A DNA stretch of 64,000 nucleotides from Charina bottae (GCA_023362775.1 JALMGJ010000015.1:8476501-8540500); one strand, 5' to 3'. Positions 32,549 through 44,578 are shown, counted from the stretch's first letter. The notes: generated from the sequence alone by a model not told the origin. A program made the numbers and translations.

Positions 32549-34743
32549 ACCTTGAGTTCTTCCTCATGTCAGTTGTAAACTGATTTTTTCCAGTGATGGT
32601 CCAGTAGTCCAGCCTCAAGGGTTACATACAGTAGGTATGGAGAATTTGGACCATGAAACTGTTCTTCCCATATCATGGGAGTTTCCGTCCCTCCATTGCT
32701 TTCCAGTTCTGTGCCCTTCCTGAAGTTGGGGTAAACATTCTGGAGCAATATGCTAACAATAAATTGCTATCCATTGGTATTTGGGTTTAAGATCGCCATT
32801 ATGGTACAGTCTGGTTGTTCACATATTAGAAGAGTGCATGTTTTGATTGTGATAGATGATGAATAGATAGCTTCATTTATGTCCATTGATCAATGCAAAA
32901 GAGAGAGAATAAAACAGCCAGCACAAAATTCCATCAACATTATTCCTCAGTCAGAGATAGGTTCATTTTTGTACAATAGTTTTCCAAATTGAATAGATTG
33001 TAGAACAAAACATTGCCACTTTCTCTGTTCTCTCCAGTCACTGATCTGGTAGAAAAAAAAGTGTATTTCTTTCTTGGTATATTAATCAAAACATGGACAA
33101 TAATGGGATGATCTGAATCAAATATGGGACACAGTACATTATTCCCTCCCAAAGAGCTGATGGGAAAACACTCAAAAATACTCAGGTAAATGTGTTCTTG
33201 TGGTTTACAGCAGTAAGGTTAGTGAGCCAGCTAAAAGCTTTCCTTAGAATGAAAAGGTTTGTATTGATAAGGTGCCCTATTGCAATTTGCTTGCATGTCA
33301 ACATTCCTCATTCATTGACTAATAATCTCTTTGGCCTTGTAGAGATTTGATTCAATGGTGGAAAACTCCTTAAAATGAATGCCCTATAAATAGATCATGA
33401 TATGTGATATATTCCAATCAGTTGCCCATCAGATCCTCAAGAAGGACCCCTCACCTCCCCCTTTTTAAAATGGTTGAGTTCTCACAAATCTTAAATCATT
33501 CAAGATTCAAGTAGTAGAAAAGGAAGCCTATGAGCTATTATGTGAGATCAAGTGATAACACCCAGGGGCCATAAAAACTGATGACTGCTATCTTAGTTCA
33601 ACCTTTCCTTTATAATATGTTGCCAAGCCTGCACTAAGTTTGAGCTAAGCAGATTTCAAGCTTGTAGTGGGATCTGGATTTACTTTGCTTCCTATTAGAA
33701 CACAAAGCAAAGTGAAGGCAGTTGCAAAAAGGTGGCTGGTGAAAATGTAGCAAAATCATTTATTTTAGGAGGATAATCTAATCATATAGTACAAATAAAC
33801 ATGTAGTTCAGAGTTTACTGTAGCACCATAAGGCACCATGAATGAATGAATGAATGAATGGGCTGATATGCTTCCATGGCAAGAACTTTCTATTGTTATA
33901 AATGGTCAGAATCCATCCTTATTTATAAGGAGTATGGAGTTGGGGAAATCTTGTGGTTCTTTCCCAGTTGGTTATACACTACATTGCAATGTAGAAATTT
34001 CAGCATTGTTGTAAAGGCAGGCACATCAGTCAATGCCATTAGTGGTTGCTTAGTTTGTGCTATGCTCACCTCTAGGGCAGAATGTCATCATTTTGTCAGG
34101 CTCTGGCAGGACTTGGGGTCACCTTTTTTGACCCTGCAATGCAGTACAAATGAAACGGACTTGGAAGCAGAGAGGGTGGATCAAGCAGATCCTTGCTAGT
34201 GTCTGCTGCTTGGATTAATACTCCCTCTGATAAAAATAACTTAGGCTCAGTACCTTTCCCTATCATGGAAAAATAAGAAAAGTGGTGTTAGATCAAGAGA
34301 ACATAAGGTGAAGGTCCAGGGTTGCATTTTTCTGCCCTGAACTCCTGGAAAGGTTTCTGCTGTGTTGGAATATTTAATGGACATAAAATTAAGTGCAGTC
34401 CCCTATTGAGTTGAATGCAAAGTAAAATTAGATCATATTTGGAATTTGTCCTGGCTTTGTCTTCTTTGTCTTTTCCTCATCTGATACTTGGAGTTTGCTC
34501 TCTTCCCCTTCAGCATTCCACTTCGTTGGGTTCTTGAAAATTCTGCCATATGAAGGCCATAGTGAACAATAAGAAAAAGAACCATTGGGAACAATAAGAT
34601 CCATTGATTTCAGTGGATATACTCTAAGTATGAGAATACTACGCTTGGATACATGTTCACTAAGAAAATAATTCTACTAATGTTAGGGAGTGTAGAAGTA
34701 CCACCTCTGTACTTGCTTTGTCTTTCACGGTAAAAGAGCAACA
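32549..34743. other. Unique DNA, no gene seen
   Basis: A short (AATG)n run lies at 33839-33860. No exon-like frame: the 107-codon frame at 33876-34199 has no known domain. The words around 32880-32900 look single-copy. Confidence 0.55.
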
Positions 34744-34811
34744 AATAGAATAGAATAGAATAGAATAGAATAGAATAGAATAGAATAGAATAGAATAGAA
34801 TAGAATAGAAT
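34744..34811. repeat. (AATAG)n microsatellite on a LINE tail
   Basis: About 13 perfect pentamers. They directly abut the 3' end of the minus-strand LINE (tttttattatggtcactgac), so in LINE orientation they form an (ATTCT)n tail. Seeding of AATAG arrays by CR1/L3 LINE tails has been described in snakes. Confidence 0.95.
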
Positions 34812-34889
34812 TTTTATTATGGTCACTGACCAGAATTGCAAACAGAAACATATTAAAAATAAAAACAAAACAAGATAACAGTCACTCCG

Positions 34890-35591
34890 AACAGTCACTC
34901 ATGCCCTTGTCATCTCCCATATAGACTATTGTAATGCGCTCTACATGGGACTATCCTTGAGGACCATCCGGAAGCTTCAACTGGTCCAGAATGCGGCCAC
35001 GCGGACAGTTATTGGGGCCAGAAGATCGGCACATGTGACACCTCTGCTGCGCAGGCTGCATTGGGTACCAGTTTGCTTCCGGGTGCAATTCAAGGTGTTG
35101 ATTATCACCTTTAACACCCTACATGGCATAGGGCCAGGTTTCCTGAGGGACCGTCTCATCCCCAGAACATCGACCCATCCCACCCGATCAGTCAGAGAGG
35201 GCTTGCTGCAGACCCCATTGACTAAAGAGTTCCATCTAGCGGGGTCCAGGAGGCGGTCCTTCTCTGCAGTTGTGCCTGCCCTTTGGAATACCTTACCCCC
35301 AGAGCTGAGGTGGGTTTCCTTGCTCCCGACCTTTCAGAAAGACTTAAAGACCTGGTTCTGCCGGCTTGTCTGGGAGGGAAATGCCAACAGTTCCTCTTGG
35401 GGATGGCTGGTCCCATGAAGCCTCCCAGTATTACCATTTTTAACATCTTTTATTTTTGGATTTTATATTATTTACTATATTGTAACTTTATATTTATGTT
35501 TTAACTATGTTTTATTGTGAACCGCCCAGGGTCCCTGATGGGGGAGATGGGTGGTAATATAAATTTAATAAAATTAATTAATTAATTAATA
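34890..35591 (+). mobile_element. L2-clade LINE, 5'-truncated, inserted in another LINE
   Basis: An open stretch (34945-35418, 157 codons) encodes the L2 C-terminus: KLQLVQNAATRTVIG, VTPLLRRLHWVPVCFRVQFK, FSAVVPALWNTLPPELRW, LKTWFCRL. The 3' end has accgcccagggtccctga, gagatgggtggtaatataaa and an (AATT)n tail. The cagtcact word at its 5' junction occurs both in the LINE target and in L2, suggesting microhomology at integration. No catalytic YADD remains, so it is not autonomous. Confidence 0.93.
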
Positions 35592-35732
35592 AAATATTAC
35601 AATTGGTGGTGGGTTCATCAGTTCACAATCAAAGTCTGCCTAACTGTACAGGCAGTATAACAAAATTTAGCTACATTCAAGGAGACTGAATCATACTGAT
35701 CTGATAACAACAACTCTACATAAAAGAGATAC

Positions 35733-36936
35733 GGCCCGCGAGAGATCCGGCCTGCAGGCCCTCTTTTGTGGGGTCCCGCAGAGCTCGGTACTCTCTCCGC
35801 TCCTTTTTAACATCTACATGAAACCGCTGGGTGAGATCATCCGTCTCCATGGGGTGAGATATCATCAGTACGCTGATGATACTCAGTTATACATCTCCAT
35901 CCCAGGGGAAGTAAGTGATGTAGTTTCTACCCTGTCCAAGTGCCTGGGGGCTGTAGGGGCCTGGATGGGGAAAAACAGGCTTCGACTGAACCCTAGTAAG
36001 ATGGAGTGGCTGTGGATTAATGGCTCCTCGATTTCTAGGAAGTTGTCATCTCTAGTTCTGGATGGGGTAGCACTGCCCCAGACAGACCCGGTACGTAACT
36101 TGGGGGTCCTCCTGGACTCACAACTCCTGCTCGAAGAGCAGGTGGCAGTCGTGGCCAGGAGGGCCTTTGTACAACTTCGTGTTGTGCGCCAGTTGTGACC
36201 TTTCCTGGAGCGAGAGGACCTTCAAACAGTCACTCATGCCCTGGTTATCTCACATATAGACTACTGTAATGCGCTCTACATGGGGCTACCCTTGAAGAGT
36301 ATCCGGAAGCTCTAACTGATCCAGAATGCGGCCGCACGAACCATCTTAGAAGTCCCATATCGGACTCATGTGACACCATTACTACGCGAGCTGCACTGGG
36401 TTCCAGTTTGCTTCTGGGTGCAATTCAAGGTGTTGGTTATGACCTTTAAAGCCCTTCATGGCATGGGACCAGGTTACCTAAGGGACCGTCTTATCCCCAT
36501 CACATCGGCCCGTCCCATCCGGTCATGCAGGGAGGGCATGCTACGGACCCCATCAGTTAAAGAATTCCATCTCACGGGGTCATGGAAGCGTGCCTTCTCT
36601 GCAGCAGCACCTGCCCTGTGGAATATTCTTCCCCCAGAGTTAAGACAGTCCACCTCGCTCCTGGGCTTCAGGAAACAACTTAAAACTTGGCTTTGTCAAC
36701 AGGCCTGGGGCGGTAAGGAGAGCAGAAACTCCTGGGGATGGCTAGTATAGTAACATAGTCCTAGAATAGCCCTTCCAAGGCTGAAAGAACACATCGCCTT
36801 CTTAATTTTTATATGTATGGTATTTTAAATGGTTATTTTAATGTTTTAATCCTTAATATTCGTAATTTTGATGATTTGTAAACCGACCAGAGTCCCTTGA
36901 GGGAGTTGGGCGGTGAGAAATCGAATAAATAAAAAA
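35733..36936 (+). mobile_element. L2-clade LINE, longer copy with YADD
   Basis: Encodes [20 protein letters not shown], then the catalytic YADD (35869-35880), [36 protein letters not shown] and [15 protein letters not shown], where a TGA stop interrupts (36197). A second open stretch (36370-36750) has TPLLRELHWVPVCFWVQFK and FSAAAPALWNILPPEL. A further stop (TAA) lies near 36315. The 3' end is gtaaaccgaccagagtccct and (AATAAA)n. It keeps more of the reverse transcriptase than any other L2 here but is broken. Confidence 0.95.
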
Positions 36937-37310
36937 GATCAGAATTTCCCAGGTGTTTTACCAGATAAGGAATTTTAAGGCAGGTCCTTGAGTCCTTATA
37001 GAGGGTGTAGTATAGCAGGACATGAGCTGTAGTTTCAACAGTCCCTTGTCCACAGGGACACAGTCTCAGCTCATAGGGGACTTTTTTGTATCAGCCCTCC
37101 AAAACTGCTGTGGGGAGAGCGTTGAAGCATGCTAAAGTTAGTGCTCTCCGGAATTTGGAAACAGTTATGTGGTGTAAGTATCTCGCCGGTTTGTAAAAAG
37201 GGGCTTGACTGCACAGAAAACATTCTTGGGTAGAGCACACTGGTTCTGTTGGACTTCCAGGTCTTTAATACGTTGTTTAAATGCACCGAGTGCACTCTCA
37301 ATACAGAGAA

Positions 37311-39324
37311 TAAACAAATCTTTCATTAGTTATTTTCTGATGCATGCCTCTGTCAATGTATGAAAATGTTGAAAACAGCACTGAAATTTTCCTAGTTTGT
37401 GCTAATGCCTTATAATAAATCTCCTGGTTCTGTTTAAGACACTGCAGTGTGCAATTTATTATAAAACTGCACTTACTGTATTTTATGTCTTTCTGTAATT
37501 GGTTGTTTCATCTGATTCTGATTATATTCATGTATAATAGGGACAAGCTCCAGATAGGAATTAAGAATTATCGAACGAGAAAGTTTTTTTGGAAATTAAG
37601 GCCTTAAGCATACATAGTAGATATATGTTATGATATTTAGAAATACATCCAAAATGTGCTGTAACCAAATCTTGAAAACAAATTGACTGATAAATCAAAT
37701 CCTGAAAAGAAATTGACCAATAAATCAAATCTGAAAATCAAAGTAACAGATAAATCAAGTATGTAAAGAGAAACAGACGATAGCTCATGGTCATGATATG
37801 TTTATTAAAATAAGAATCTGCTTTGTACATGGCTCCGTTTCTGCTTTCCACAATCATGTTAATTAAGTACTAGGAGTCCTTTTGCACATAATATGGGGAA
37901 ACAATGATAAATGCACCTTTAAAGCAGCAGATGAATATTTTTCAGAGGTTTGGGCTGCTCTTCTAAATATTCTCGGTAAAACTCCCCTCTGAGCGAGCAG
38001 GGTTGTGTTTGCACTGAAGTACAAAGGTTACTGATAACTTCTACTGAAGATACCTCTTCAAATCTTGTTTCTCCTCCCAAGCAAGGAAGCTCTCAAGGTG
38101 ACTCAAGGTCATTGGCTGAATCCAATTTCGTGTTAAGCAATTATACAATGTTTTCAGCATTGGTTTAGCATGTTGTGTGAACCTAATTATTAGTAGATTA
38201 ATGCTCTATGGAGACATTGGGCTTGCACACTATTTTTGGAGTTCCCTTCAACCTCTTTTGCAGGGATACAAAAATGTGGCCTGGGTGCTGCAACTAGCTT
38301 GCCACCATCTCTCGGTGCTCCTTTGGGCCACTTAAACATTTTGGAGTGTTGGAGACGTTTAAGGGACCCATTTCACTTCTTACGTATCTCAGATTCCTCC
38401 CTCTCCAAAAACATGGGTCTTGGCCCCTTGCCACACAAATTCTGGGGTGACTATCAGCCAATATAATTTGCAAATCTCTGTGCTATTACCAAAAATTCGC
38501 CAAGTTATTCCTGCCCTCCTGTGCCAGGCAAGAGCATGAAAATAGTCATGTCCACCTCTTAAAATAGGCTTAATATTTTGAAAAATCATGAAGGAATCTC
38601 AAATTTACCCTCTCATCTTAGAAACATACTTCAAAAGCCCTATCTGCTTTGAATTATTGTCAGTCATGCCCATTTCCAGTTTATGGTGTAGCATATGGTA
38701 CAAACCCAGCCAACGTTAGGTTATTCAACTAGCCATGGTTAAACTATGGTTTAGCATGATTTGTCTATCAAACCATTATTTCTTACTTTAATTTTGAGTG
38801 TAATTGTAAAGGCATGAGAGATTGTGGAGTAACTAGGAAAGGAATGGAAGACAGAAGAGACATAAACACTAAAGAGACAGTGGGTGAGTCACTTGATAAA
38901 TTATCTCATAAACAGCAACATAGGCCAGGTGGGAAGAAATATAGGAAGAAGCATTTCAAACAGACTGCCTTAATCAACTCACTAAAAATGTGGGTGGGAA
39001 CTTCTTACAATTCACCAGATTCTGTATTTACCCCCAGACTAGGATTAGAGATACCTTACTACAGTAGCATCTGTGAAGTTCTTGCTTCCTTGATCAAGCC
39101 CAATTGCATGGGGCTTGTCAAAAGGAAACCATCCATTCTCACCTTCTGGGATTAATGTGAAGTACTTGGAGATGGATGGATATAATGTTTTTAAGTTCTC
39201 CAGAAGAAGCAATTGCATTGTTCTTAAAATGGATTTTGGAAATTAGCCTAAGAAAGGCTGAATAAAACATACGTACATGTGAATTCTGTACACAGAATCA
39301 ATCTAGGTAACATTTATATTGATT
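37311..39324. other. Mostly unique DNA with MITE scraps
   Basis: tttagcatgttgtgtgaacc near 38166-38185 is an end of the GGTTCAYACAACAT family, and gccatggttaaactatggtt near 38732-38751 looks like its interior. No exon seen; frames at 38236-38466 and 38814-39155 have no known domain. Confidence 0.5.
37661..37780. repeat. Degenerate ~30-bp tandem repeat, about four units
   Basis: Units begin near aaatcttgaaaacaaattga, aaatcaaatcctgaaaagaa, aaatcaaatctgaaaatcaa and aaatcaagtatgtaaagaga, each followed by a gat/aat word. Divergence between units suggests an old local duplication. Confidence 0.7.
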
Positions 39325-39800
39325 AATATGCATCAAGGTGGATGACACCCAGGTCTGCTTCTCTTTACTTCTTCTTCAAGCATGGCAGCCTCTATGGTTG
39401 GCTCCTGCTTGGACCAGATTAAGGTCTGGATGAGGCCAAACAGCCTAAAGTGGAAACTAGAGAAGTCTGAGGCCTGAAGACTGCTGGCAATCTGTTTCCG
39501 GTTGGAATGTGGCTGTACTTCCTCTCTAAAGCAAGTTTGCAGCCTGGGAAGTATTCTCTGCCCTGTGCCACTGAGATGAATCCTCAGGGGAGTGGAAAGG
39601 ACACCCTCTATGAGTTGCATTTCCATTACCAACTTTGTGGGGAGGTTTGACCTGGCCTCCAGGATCTCACACACTGATTGCTTCCCAAACAGATTATTGC
39701 AATCCACCTCATATGGAGATGCCTTGGAAAGAAATATAGAAAGTGCAATAGGGCCAGAATAGGGCAAGACTATTCTGGGCTAGGCTATTCAGGCGTTCCC
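39325..39800 (+). mobile_element. Decayed L2-clade LINE fragment
   Basis: The plus strand contains gtggatgacacccaggt (a worn YADDTQ), then a frame reading SCLDQIKVWMRPNSLKWKLE, and, after shifts, words resembling DYCN..HM..PW from attattgcaatccacctc and ggagatgccttgg. The order matches the intact L2 copies. The 144-codon minus-strand frame at 39333-39767 is antisense to this and not a gene. Confidence 0.68.
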
Positions 39801-42074
39801 TTTCAAGTTCTTCCCCCACCTCCATTCATTCTCACAACACCTCTATCCATTAGGTTAGGATAAGTAACAGTGGCCTAAAGTCACCTAATGAACTTCATGG
39901 CTGAGTGGAGATCTGGATTTACCTATCAATTTAGAAAGACACAATATAGTTTTAGGTAGGAATAAAACACCCATGGACTGACAACAGGACAACCAATTCC
40001 ATCCTTGACCTTCTAAAAGGCCACATCTTGATGTCTCAGAAACCTCTCCACCAAAGACACATCTCTATACCTATATTTGAATTTTTTTTAAAAGCATACT
40101 TTAAAAGTAGAATTTGGGAATATCAAACTTTGCTTATAACTCTGTGTTTATTGGAGAGAATGATTGGTTATTGTAACCTGTGTTGAATTAAGTAATAATG
40201 CTGTGTTGTCACTTTCTTATTCTGGGTTGCCCAAAACACACCCTACTGGCCGGTACTATCTTCATAAGGCAGTTTGTCAATGGCTTGTTTTATTGAATCA
40301 TAGTTACAACAAATTATAGTTTATGCAGGTTCAGCCATAATTTTAAACTGTAATAAGGTAAAAAATGGTAGCTAAAATTTTGGTTTTTCCTCCTGGGAGA
40401 ACCCAAGAGCAGGGATGGCCTGAAGCCCATGATTTATTCACACAACAATAAATCACAGTTTATCATTGCATCTGAACCCAGGGAGGGAGAAGAGTCAAAC
40501 TGAATCCTTTCCAACCCAGTCCAGTGGAGTCATCTCCATTTTCCCTCTGTCCAAGTGACGTATAGAAAATGGGGCTGAGAATGAAAGCGATTAGCTTGTA
40601 ATTGGTTTAAATGAGTTAATAGAAATAGCAAATCATGGAAGATTCATACAATCAATTTTTTTTTAAAAAAATAGTGCTGCTTTTCTTGAATACATGCTTC
40701 TTTTTCCTCTGCTGTTAATGGATCCCTTTTGCTAGTGCTGTGTTGCTGAACGGAATGGCAAAAAGAAAAAAAAATGTATAACGAAGGTGCTTCCTGCATA
40801 GCTGTTTATGTTCTTTCCATCTGAAGAGCAGCGAGGGGGAAAAGCAATCAATGTTTGGGGCTTTGCAGCAAAACCAAGGCCTATTGGAGAGGAGACTGGC
40901 CATGTGGCGCGTCTTCGCATCCCTCGTTTGTTTGGACTAGGCTAGACTAAACCAAGGTATTTACGCAACCTGCACTAGGCTGTGGTTGGGCCACACAAAG
41001 AATAACAGCAATCTTCATTTTGGGGTGGGGTGTGGGGGTAATTATTCATCTGCTCTGAAATCTCGTGCAACTCAACTGCTGTGACTGAATAGTATCTGTA
41101 ACCCCAGGTTTATGGCTGTTTAGGCTGCCTGTCGTTCTTGTCTTTCAGCTCAGCCTGGCCAACTTGAGTTATGGGCTGAAGCTGCCATCGAAACTCAAAG
41201 AGACGGTAATTGAATGACAGAGGGAAAGTTTAGCTACAGTTAATTGCTGTTGACAGGCAAGTGGGGACGCCCCAGCTGTTTGTCTCTGAATGATTATTCA
41301 AGGTGCCTCCACAGCTTCATATCCTGATGAGCCCCCAAGGCTGTTAACTACAACTGCCATGAGACCCAGCCAGCCTAGGCAGTGGTGGGGGATGATAGGA
41401 ATTGCAATCCATTGATATCTGTGTCTATCCTAGGTTAGGAAATGACCTTAAAAGTGACAGCTAATCCTCTCCCCAAGGTGGCAACACATCTGACCTTGTA
41501 CAGTTTTTTTCCCCCAAACATTTGATACGAGAACACATTTTCTTCTCTGGATCAAAAACAGAGGCCCCCTTCTACAGATTTAGTGTCTGCTTTATTCTGT
41601 CTGGGAGCATCAGTGGAAGGAGGCATTCACACGTTTGTCCTTGTTTTTTTTCACTTCCTGAAACCTTGGAAGCTGGGTTTGACCAGCAAGTCTCCTTAGG
41701 TTCTCTTTGACTTTCAGAACAATGGACTAATATTTTTCCTGATGTGAGTCAAATAGGTAACAATTTCAGACTCCAAGTATTCCCATCCTCATTTTAATAG
41801 CTTTCCAGTTGTGCTGCAAACAGACCATGGGCACCACTGAAGGTGTCAACATGTGGTTCAGGGCAATCTCAGTGGGTATGGTCTCTCTGCCTGTATTTGG
41901 TTTGTGTGCATGTGTGTGTATAGTTGCCTGCATGCGTGAAGGCAGAGATAAGGGGTTGAATACCTTAGTTGAGAGTAGGCCTCTCAACCATGTAGATTGT
42001 AGAAGATGAAATAATACAGAGCATTTAAACAGGGCTTTGGAATCTTTAAACTGAATACATATTCTCAATAATTT
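39801..42074. other. Unique DNA with MITE scraps, includes candidate conserved block
   Basis: Scraps of the GGTTCAYACAACAT family lie near 40330-40480. A worn ACAACTCCCA-type MITE lies near 41348-41415 (acaactgccatgagaccc ... gatgataggaattgcaatcc). See the separate entry for 40700-41340. No exon seen. Confidence 0.5.
40700..41340. promoter_or_regulatory. Candidate conserved non-coding element
   Basis: A 640-bp block free of recognisable repeats, with more balanced base composition. It has homeodomain-type cores (gtaattattcatctgctc, ggtaattgaatgacag, acagttaattgctgttgac, tgattattcaagg). I infer possible enhancer-like conservation from composition and motif density only. No cross-species alignment is available here. 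Confidence 0.3.
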
Positions 42075-42132
42075 TGGATGGATGGATGGATGGATGGATG
42101 GATGGATGGATGGATGGATGGATGGATGGATG

Positions 42133-42171
<39 letters not shown>
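42075..42171. repeat. (GGAT)n(GATA)n microsatellite
   Basis: About 15 GGAT units pass directly into about 9 GATA units. GATA repeats are known to accumulate on some snake sex chromosomes, but a short array like this one is not diagnostic. Confidence 0.97.
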
Positions 42172-42172
<1 letters not shown>

Positions 42173-43738
42173 TTTTGCTGATTGATTACCACTGGTTTGA
42201 TTTCAAGCCTCAGATATTTAGAAAACACTGTCTTCCACTTTCAAAATTTTGAGATGAGACTGCAAAAACCAACAAAAAAGGTTCATTAATGATCACAGCA
42301 TTCAAAATAATGTCTTTGAGTGCCATTATTAGATTTTTATTACTTGTAAAATAATCATATTCAGCAGCCCAGAGTTGTGGGCAAGGGCCCCAGTAGTTCA
42401 CTTTCTAAGCCTGTTATTGACCATGGGAGGAAAGCTGCATTTGATGCCCATCAAGGTTTAGCCTCCATCTATGCCATGATTGTGCTATTAATTCTTCTTT
42501 TTTAGCAATGTAATCCATTAGGCCATCTACTGGAGAAAATTCCAGCTTGGGGTGGAATGGGGGCAAAACAAGGGTATTATTTTACTTCATTCCTGTTTAT
42601 TTTCCACATCAACCCATTAGATGAGCACTAAATCAGTCTAGATCATCATCCTCCAAAGTTGGCAAACAAATATCTTTTGGTGCTTCTGATGATGCAGTTG
42701 CCATGTCACCGACTGGCTTAAGGAGAACTCTGCAAGCAGTGGCAGAAAGGAATTCTTGCTGATTAATTACCGCAAAATCAGGATTGTGTATTTGTGAGAA
42801 GGCCCTGGCAGAGAAATTGGAATACAGATGGATTTAACTTAATACCTGATAACTTTGCTGCCTAGAGGTAATTTTAACTACGTTGCAGGTGACCCAGTTT
42901 GTGTCAAATGTGACCCTCTGAATGGAAGTGAGTTTTCTTCTTGTGGAGAGCAAAGGTTGGAAAGACAGGTTTAATTTTGAGTTGAAGATAATTTGCACCA
43001 TGATGCCTGCCCTCCCCCCACCCACCCCATTTAGTCAACCAATTTCAGTCCACTTGAAAAAAGATCATAGATGAAAGGCTATGTTTCTATGTGTTTTGCC
43101 CAGCAAGGCATTATTTCTCCTGGGATATGAATGAGTGAAGTTATTCTTCAACTAAAAGGTATTAGGTATAGGATGCCAGAATGAGTTAGAATGAGCTAAG
43201 TTGTGAAATGCCCTCCAGCAATTAAAAGAAATCAATTCATCAGCTCTAGATTGCTGAGCTACTTCTATCCTTTCTGTGTTCCTAAATACAGCAGAGGGTT
43301 TACATTATTATGATTTAAGATCATCCCCTCTGTGTTTTTAAGCAGGCAGATTTAACAAAATTCCTTATGCTTGTCCCTTTTATATACCAGTCCAGGAATT
43401 CCTTGCTCATGTTGTTTTGTACTGTGCCTTTAGCTCTTATGAAATATTCTCCTGGTTGTTCTAATAACTTCTCAGTAAAAAAAATCCTTCCAAACCATGT
43501 AAGGTAGCCAGTTCAGTTTTACAATTATCAAAATACATAAACAATTATTATCTACCTTGATACTGTATATAGGTGGACAAAGTTCAGGAGCAGCCTTCCT
43601 GATTAGATGGGAACATAAATTTTATTTTATTTTTAATTTATTATCAGTTGATCTGGATTTAGTCATATAAGTAGTTATTTTGTTGTCTATTACTAAAATA
43701 AGTTCTCTTCTCATCGTCTGTTCTTTTTAAAGGGGAAA
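42172..43738. other. Unique DNA, no gene seen
   Basis: Single-copy-looking. A stretch near 42690-42930 (ggaattcttgctgattaatt, aggtaattttaactacgttg) has mixed composition and could be conserved, but I have no means to test this. Confidence 0.5.
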
Positions 43739-43750
43739 TAAGATACACCA

Positions 43751-44080
43751 GGGGGCGTGGTGGCTCAGTGGGTAAGACGCCAGGCTTGTCGATTGGAAGA
43801 TTGCAAGTTCGGAGGTTCGAATCCCTAGTCCCACGTGATGGAGTGAGCTCCCGCACTCGCCCCAGCTCTTGCCAACCTAGCAATTCGAAAGCATGCAATT
43901 GCAAGTAGATAAATAGGTACCACTTCGTTGGGTAGGTAACAGCGTTCCGTGCGTGTCATGCGGCCACATGACCGTGGAAGCGTCTTCAGACAACGCTGGC
44001 TGTTCGGCTAACAAACGGAGATGAGCACCGGCCCCTGGAGTCAGACACGACTGGACAACTGTGCGGGGGGAACCTTCACC
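43751..44080 (+). mobile_element. Sauria-type SINE, full length, 12-bp TSD
   Basis: A box TGGCTCAGTGG and B box GGTTCGAATCC are intact. The body matches the other copies, and the tail reads gagtcagacacgactggaca then gggggaaccttcacc. The duplication taagatacacca is perfect (43739-43750 and 44081-44092). Confidence 0.95.
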
Positions 44081-44305
44081 TAAGATACACCAAGAGTTCT
44101 TAAACTGTAGCTCTTGACCCTAGAGTGAGTGCATAGCAAGTTAGAAAGATGAGTGTCACCATTTAGCTGATGGGGCTTGCTGAGGGAAAGCAGGAATGTT
44201 GTCAAAACTTGCTCCCATTTTGCCCAGACAAGCCTGGAGCAAGTTTTAACAGCGTTCCTGTCTCAAACAGCCAGCCAGGCCAAGTAAGGAACAAAAGTGG
44301 AAGCA

Positions 44306-44565
44306 GTCTGTGGCTTGAATCATGTCAACTGGATTTCTATTTTCTCAGTGGAAACGTTTCGCTCCTTATCCAAGGAGCTTCTTCAGTCTGAGCAAAGTTA
44401 GTAAGGGAATCCTTAAATATGTTTCTAGGGTGGCTGTGTGACCTTGCACCTGGGGCTAGGTCATGGTTATTTTGAGATGTTTATTTCTAAGTCTATTTCT
44501 AATCCAGTTGACATGATTCAAGCCACAGACTGTTCCACCTGGATGACTGAGAACCTTCATCGACA
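44306..44565 (-). mobile_element. 260-bp hairpin insertion, Penelope-like or MITE, 13-bp TSD
   Basis: A perfect long inverted repeat: the left arm from gtctgtggcttgaatcatgt (44306) pairs with the right arm ending acatgattcaagccacagac (44530). The arms are about 30 bp. A 13-bp direct repeat aaaagtggaagca flanks the unit (44293-44305 and 44566-44578), so it inserted here as one piece. Between the arms, on the minus strand, sits a hammerhead-like fold (44344-44392). A 13-bp duplication and ribozyme-like motif favour a Penelope-like retroelement over a classic MITE, but no GIY-YIG or reverse transcriptase remains. Confidence 0.65.
44344..44392 (-). ncRNA. Hammerhead-ribozyme-like motif (minimal stem III)
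   Basis: Minus strand 5' to 3': stem I CTCAG; then A; core CTGAAGA; one extra A; stem II GCTCCTT-GGAT-AAGGAGC (7 bp, perfect); GAAA; CGTT, allowing only a C-G and A-U mini stem III with a U at the cleavage position; then CTGAG closing stem I. The core order CUGANGA, stem II, GAAA, UH is that of hammerhead ribozymes. The extra A before stem II departs from the consensus, and a two-pair stem III would need dimerisation. Penelope-like elements are reported to carry such minimal hammerheads. Activity is not established. Confidence 0.45.
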
Positions 44566-44578
44566 AAAAGTGGAAGCA

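Larger units (their letters stand above)
34812..37310 (-). mobile_element. LINE (same family as 22184-22765) split by two L2 copies
   Basis: Three minus-strand pieces of one LINE remain: 37310-36937 (C-terminal coding, with gtccctgtggacaaggg and neighbours matching the 22.5-kb copy but with stops and shifts), 35732-35592 (probably 3' untranslated), and 34889-34812 (3' end ggtcagtgaccataataaa, close to ggtcaatgaccgtaataaa at 22.2 kb). L2 copies at 34890-35591 and 35733-36936 interrupt it. The order of pieces is as expected for one original element. It was therefore older than both L2 insertions. Confidence 0.75.

Noticed and set aside
39333..39767. 144-codon minus-strand frame
   Set aside because: Antisense to a decayed L2 reverse transcriptase on the plus strand.
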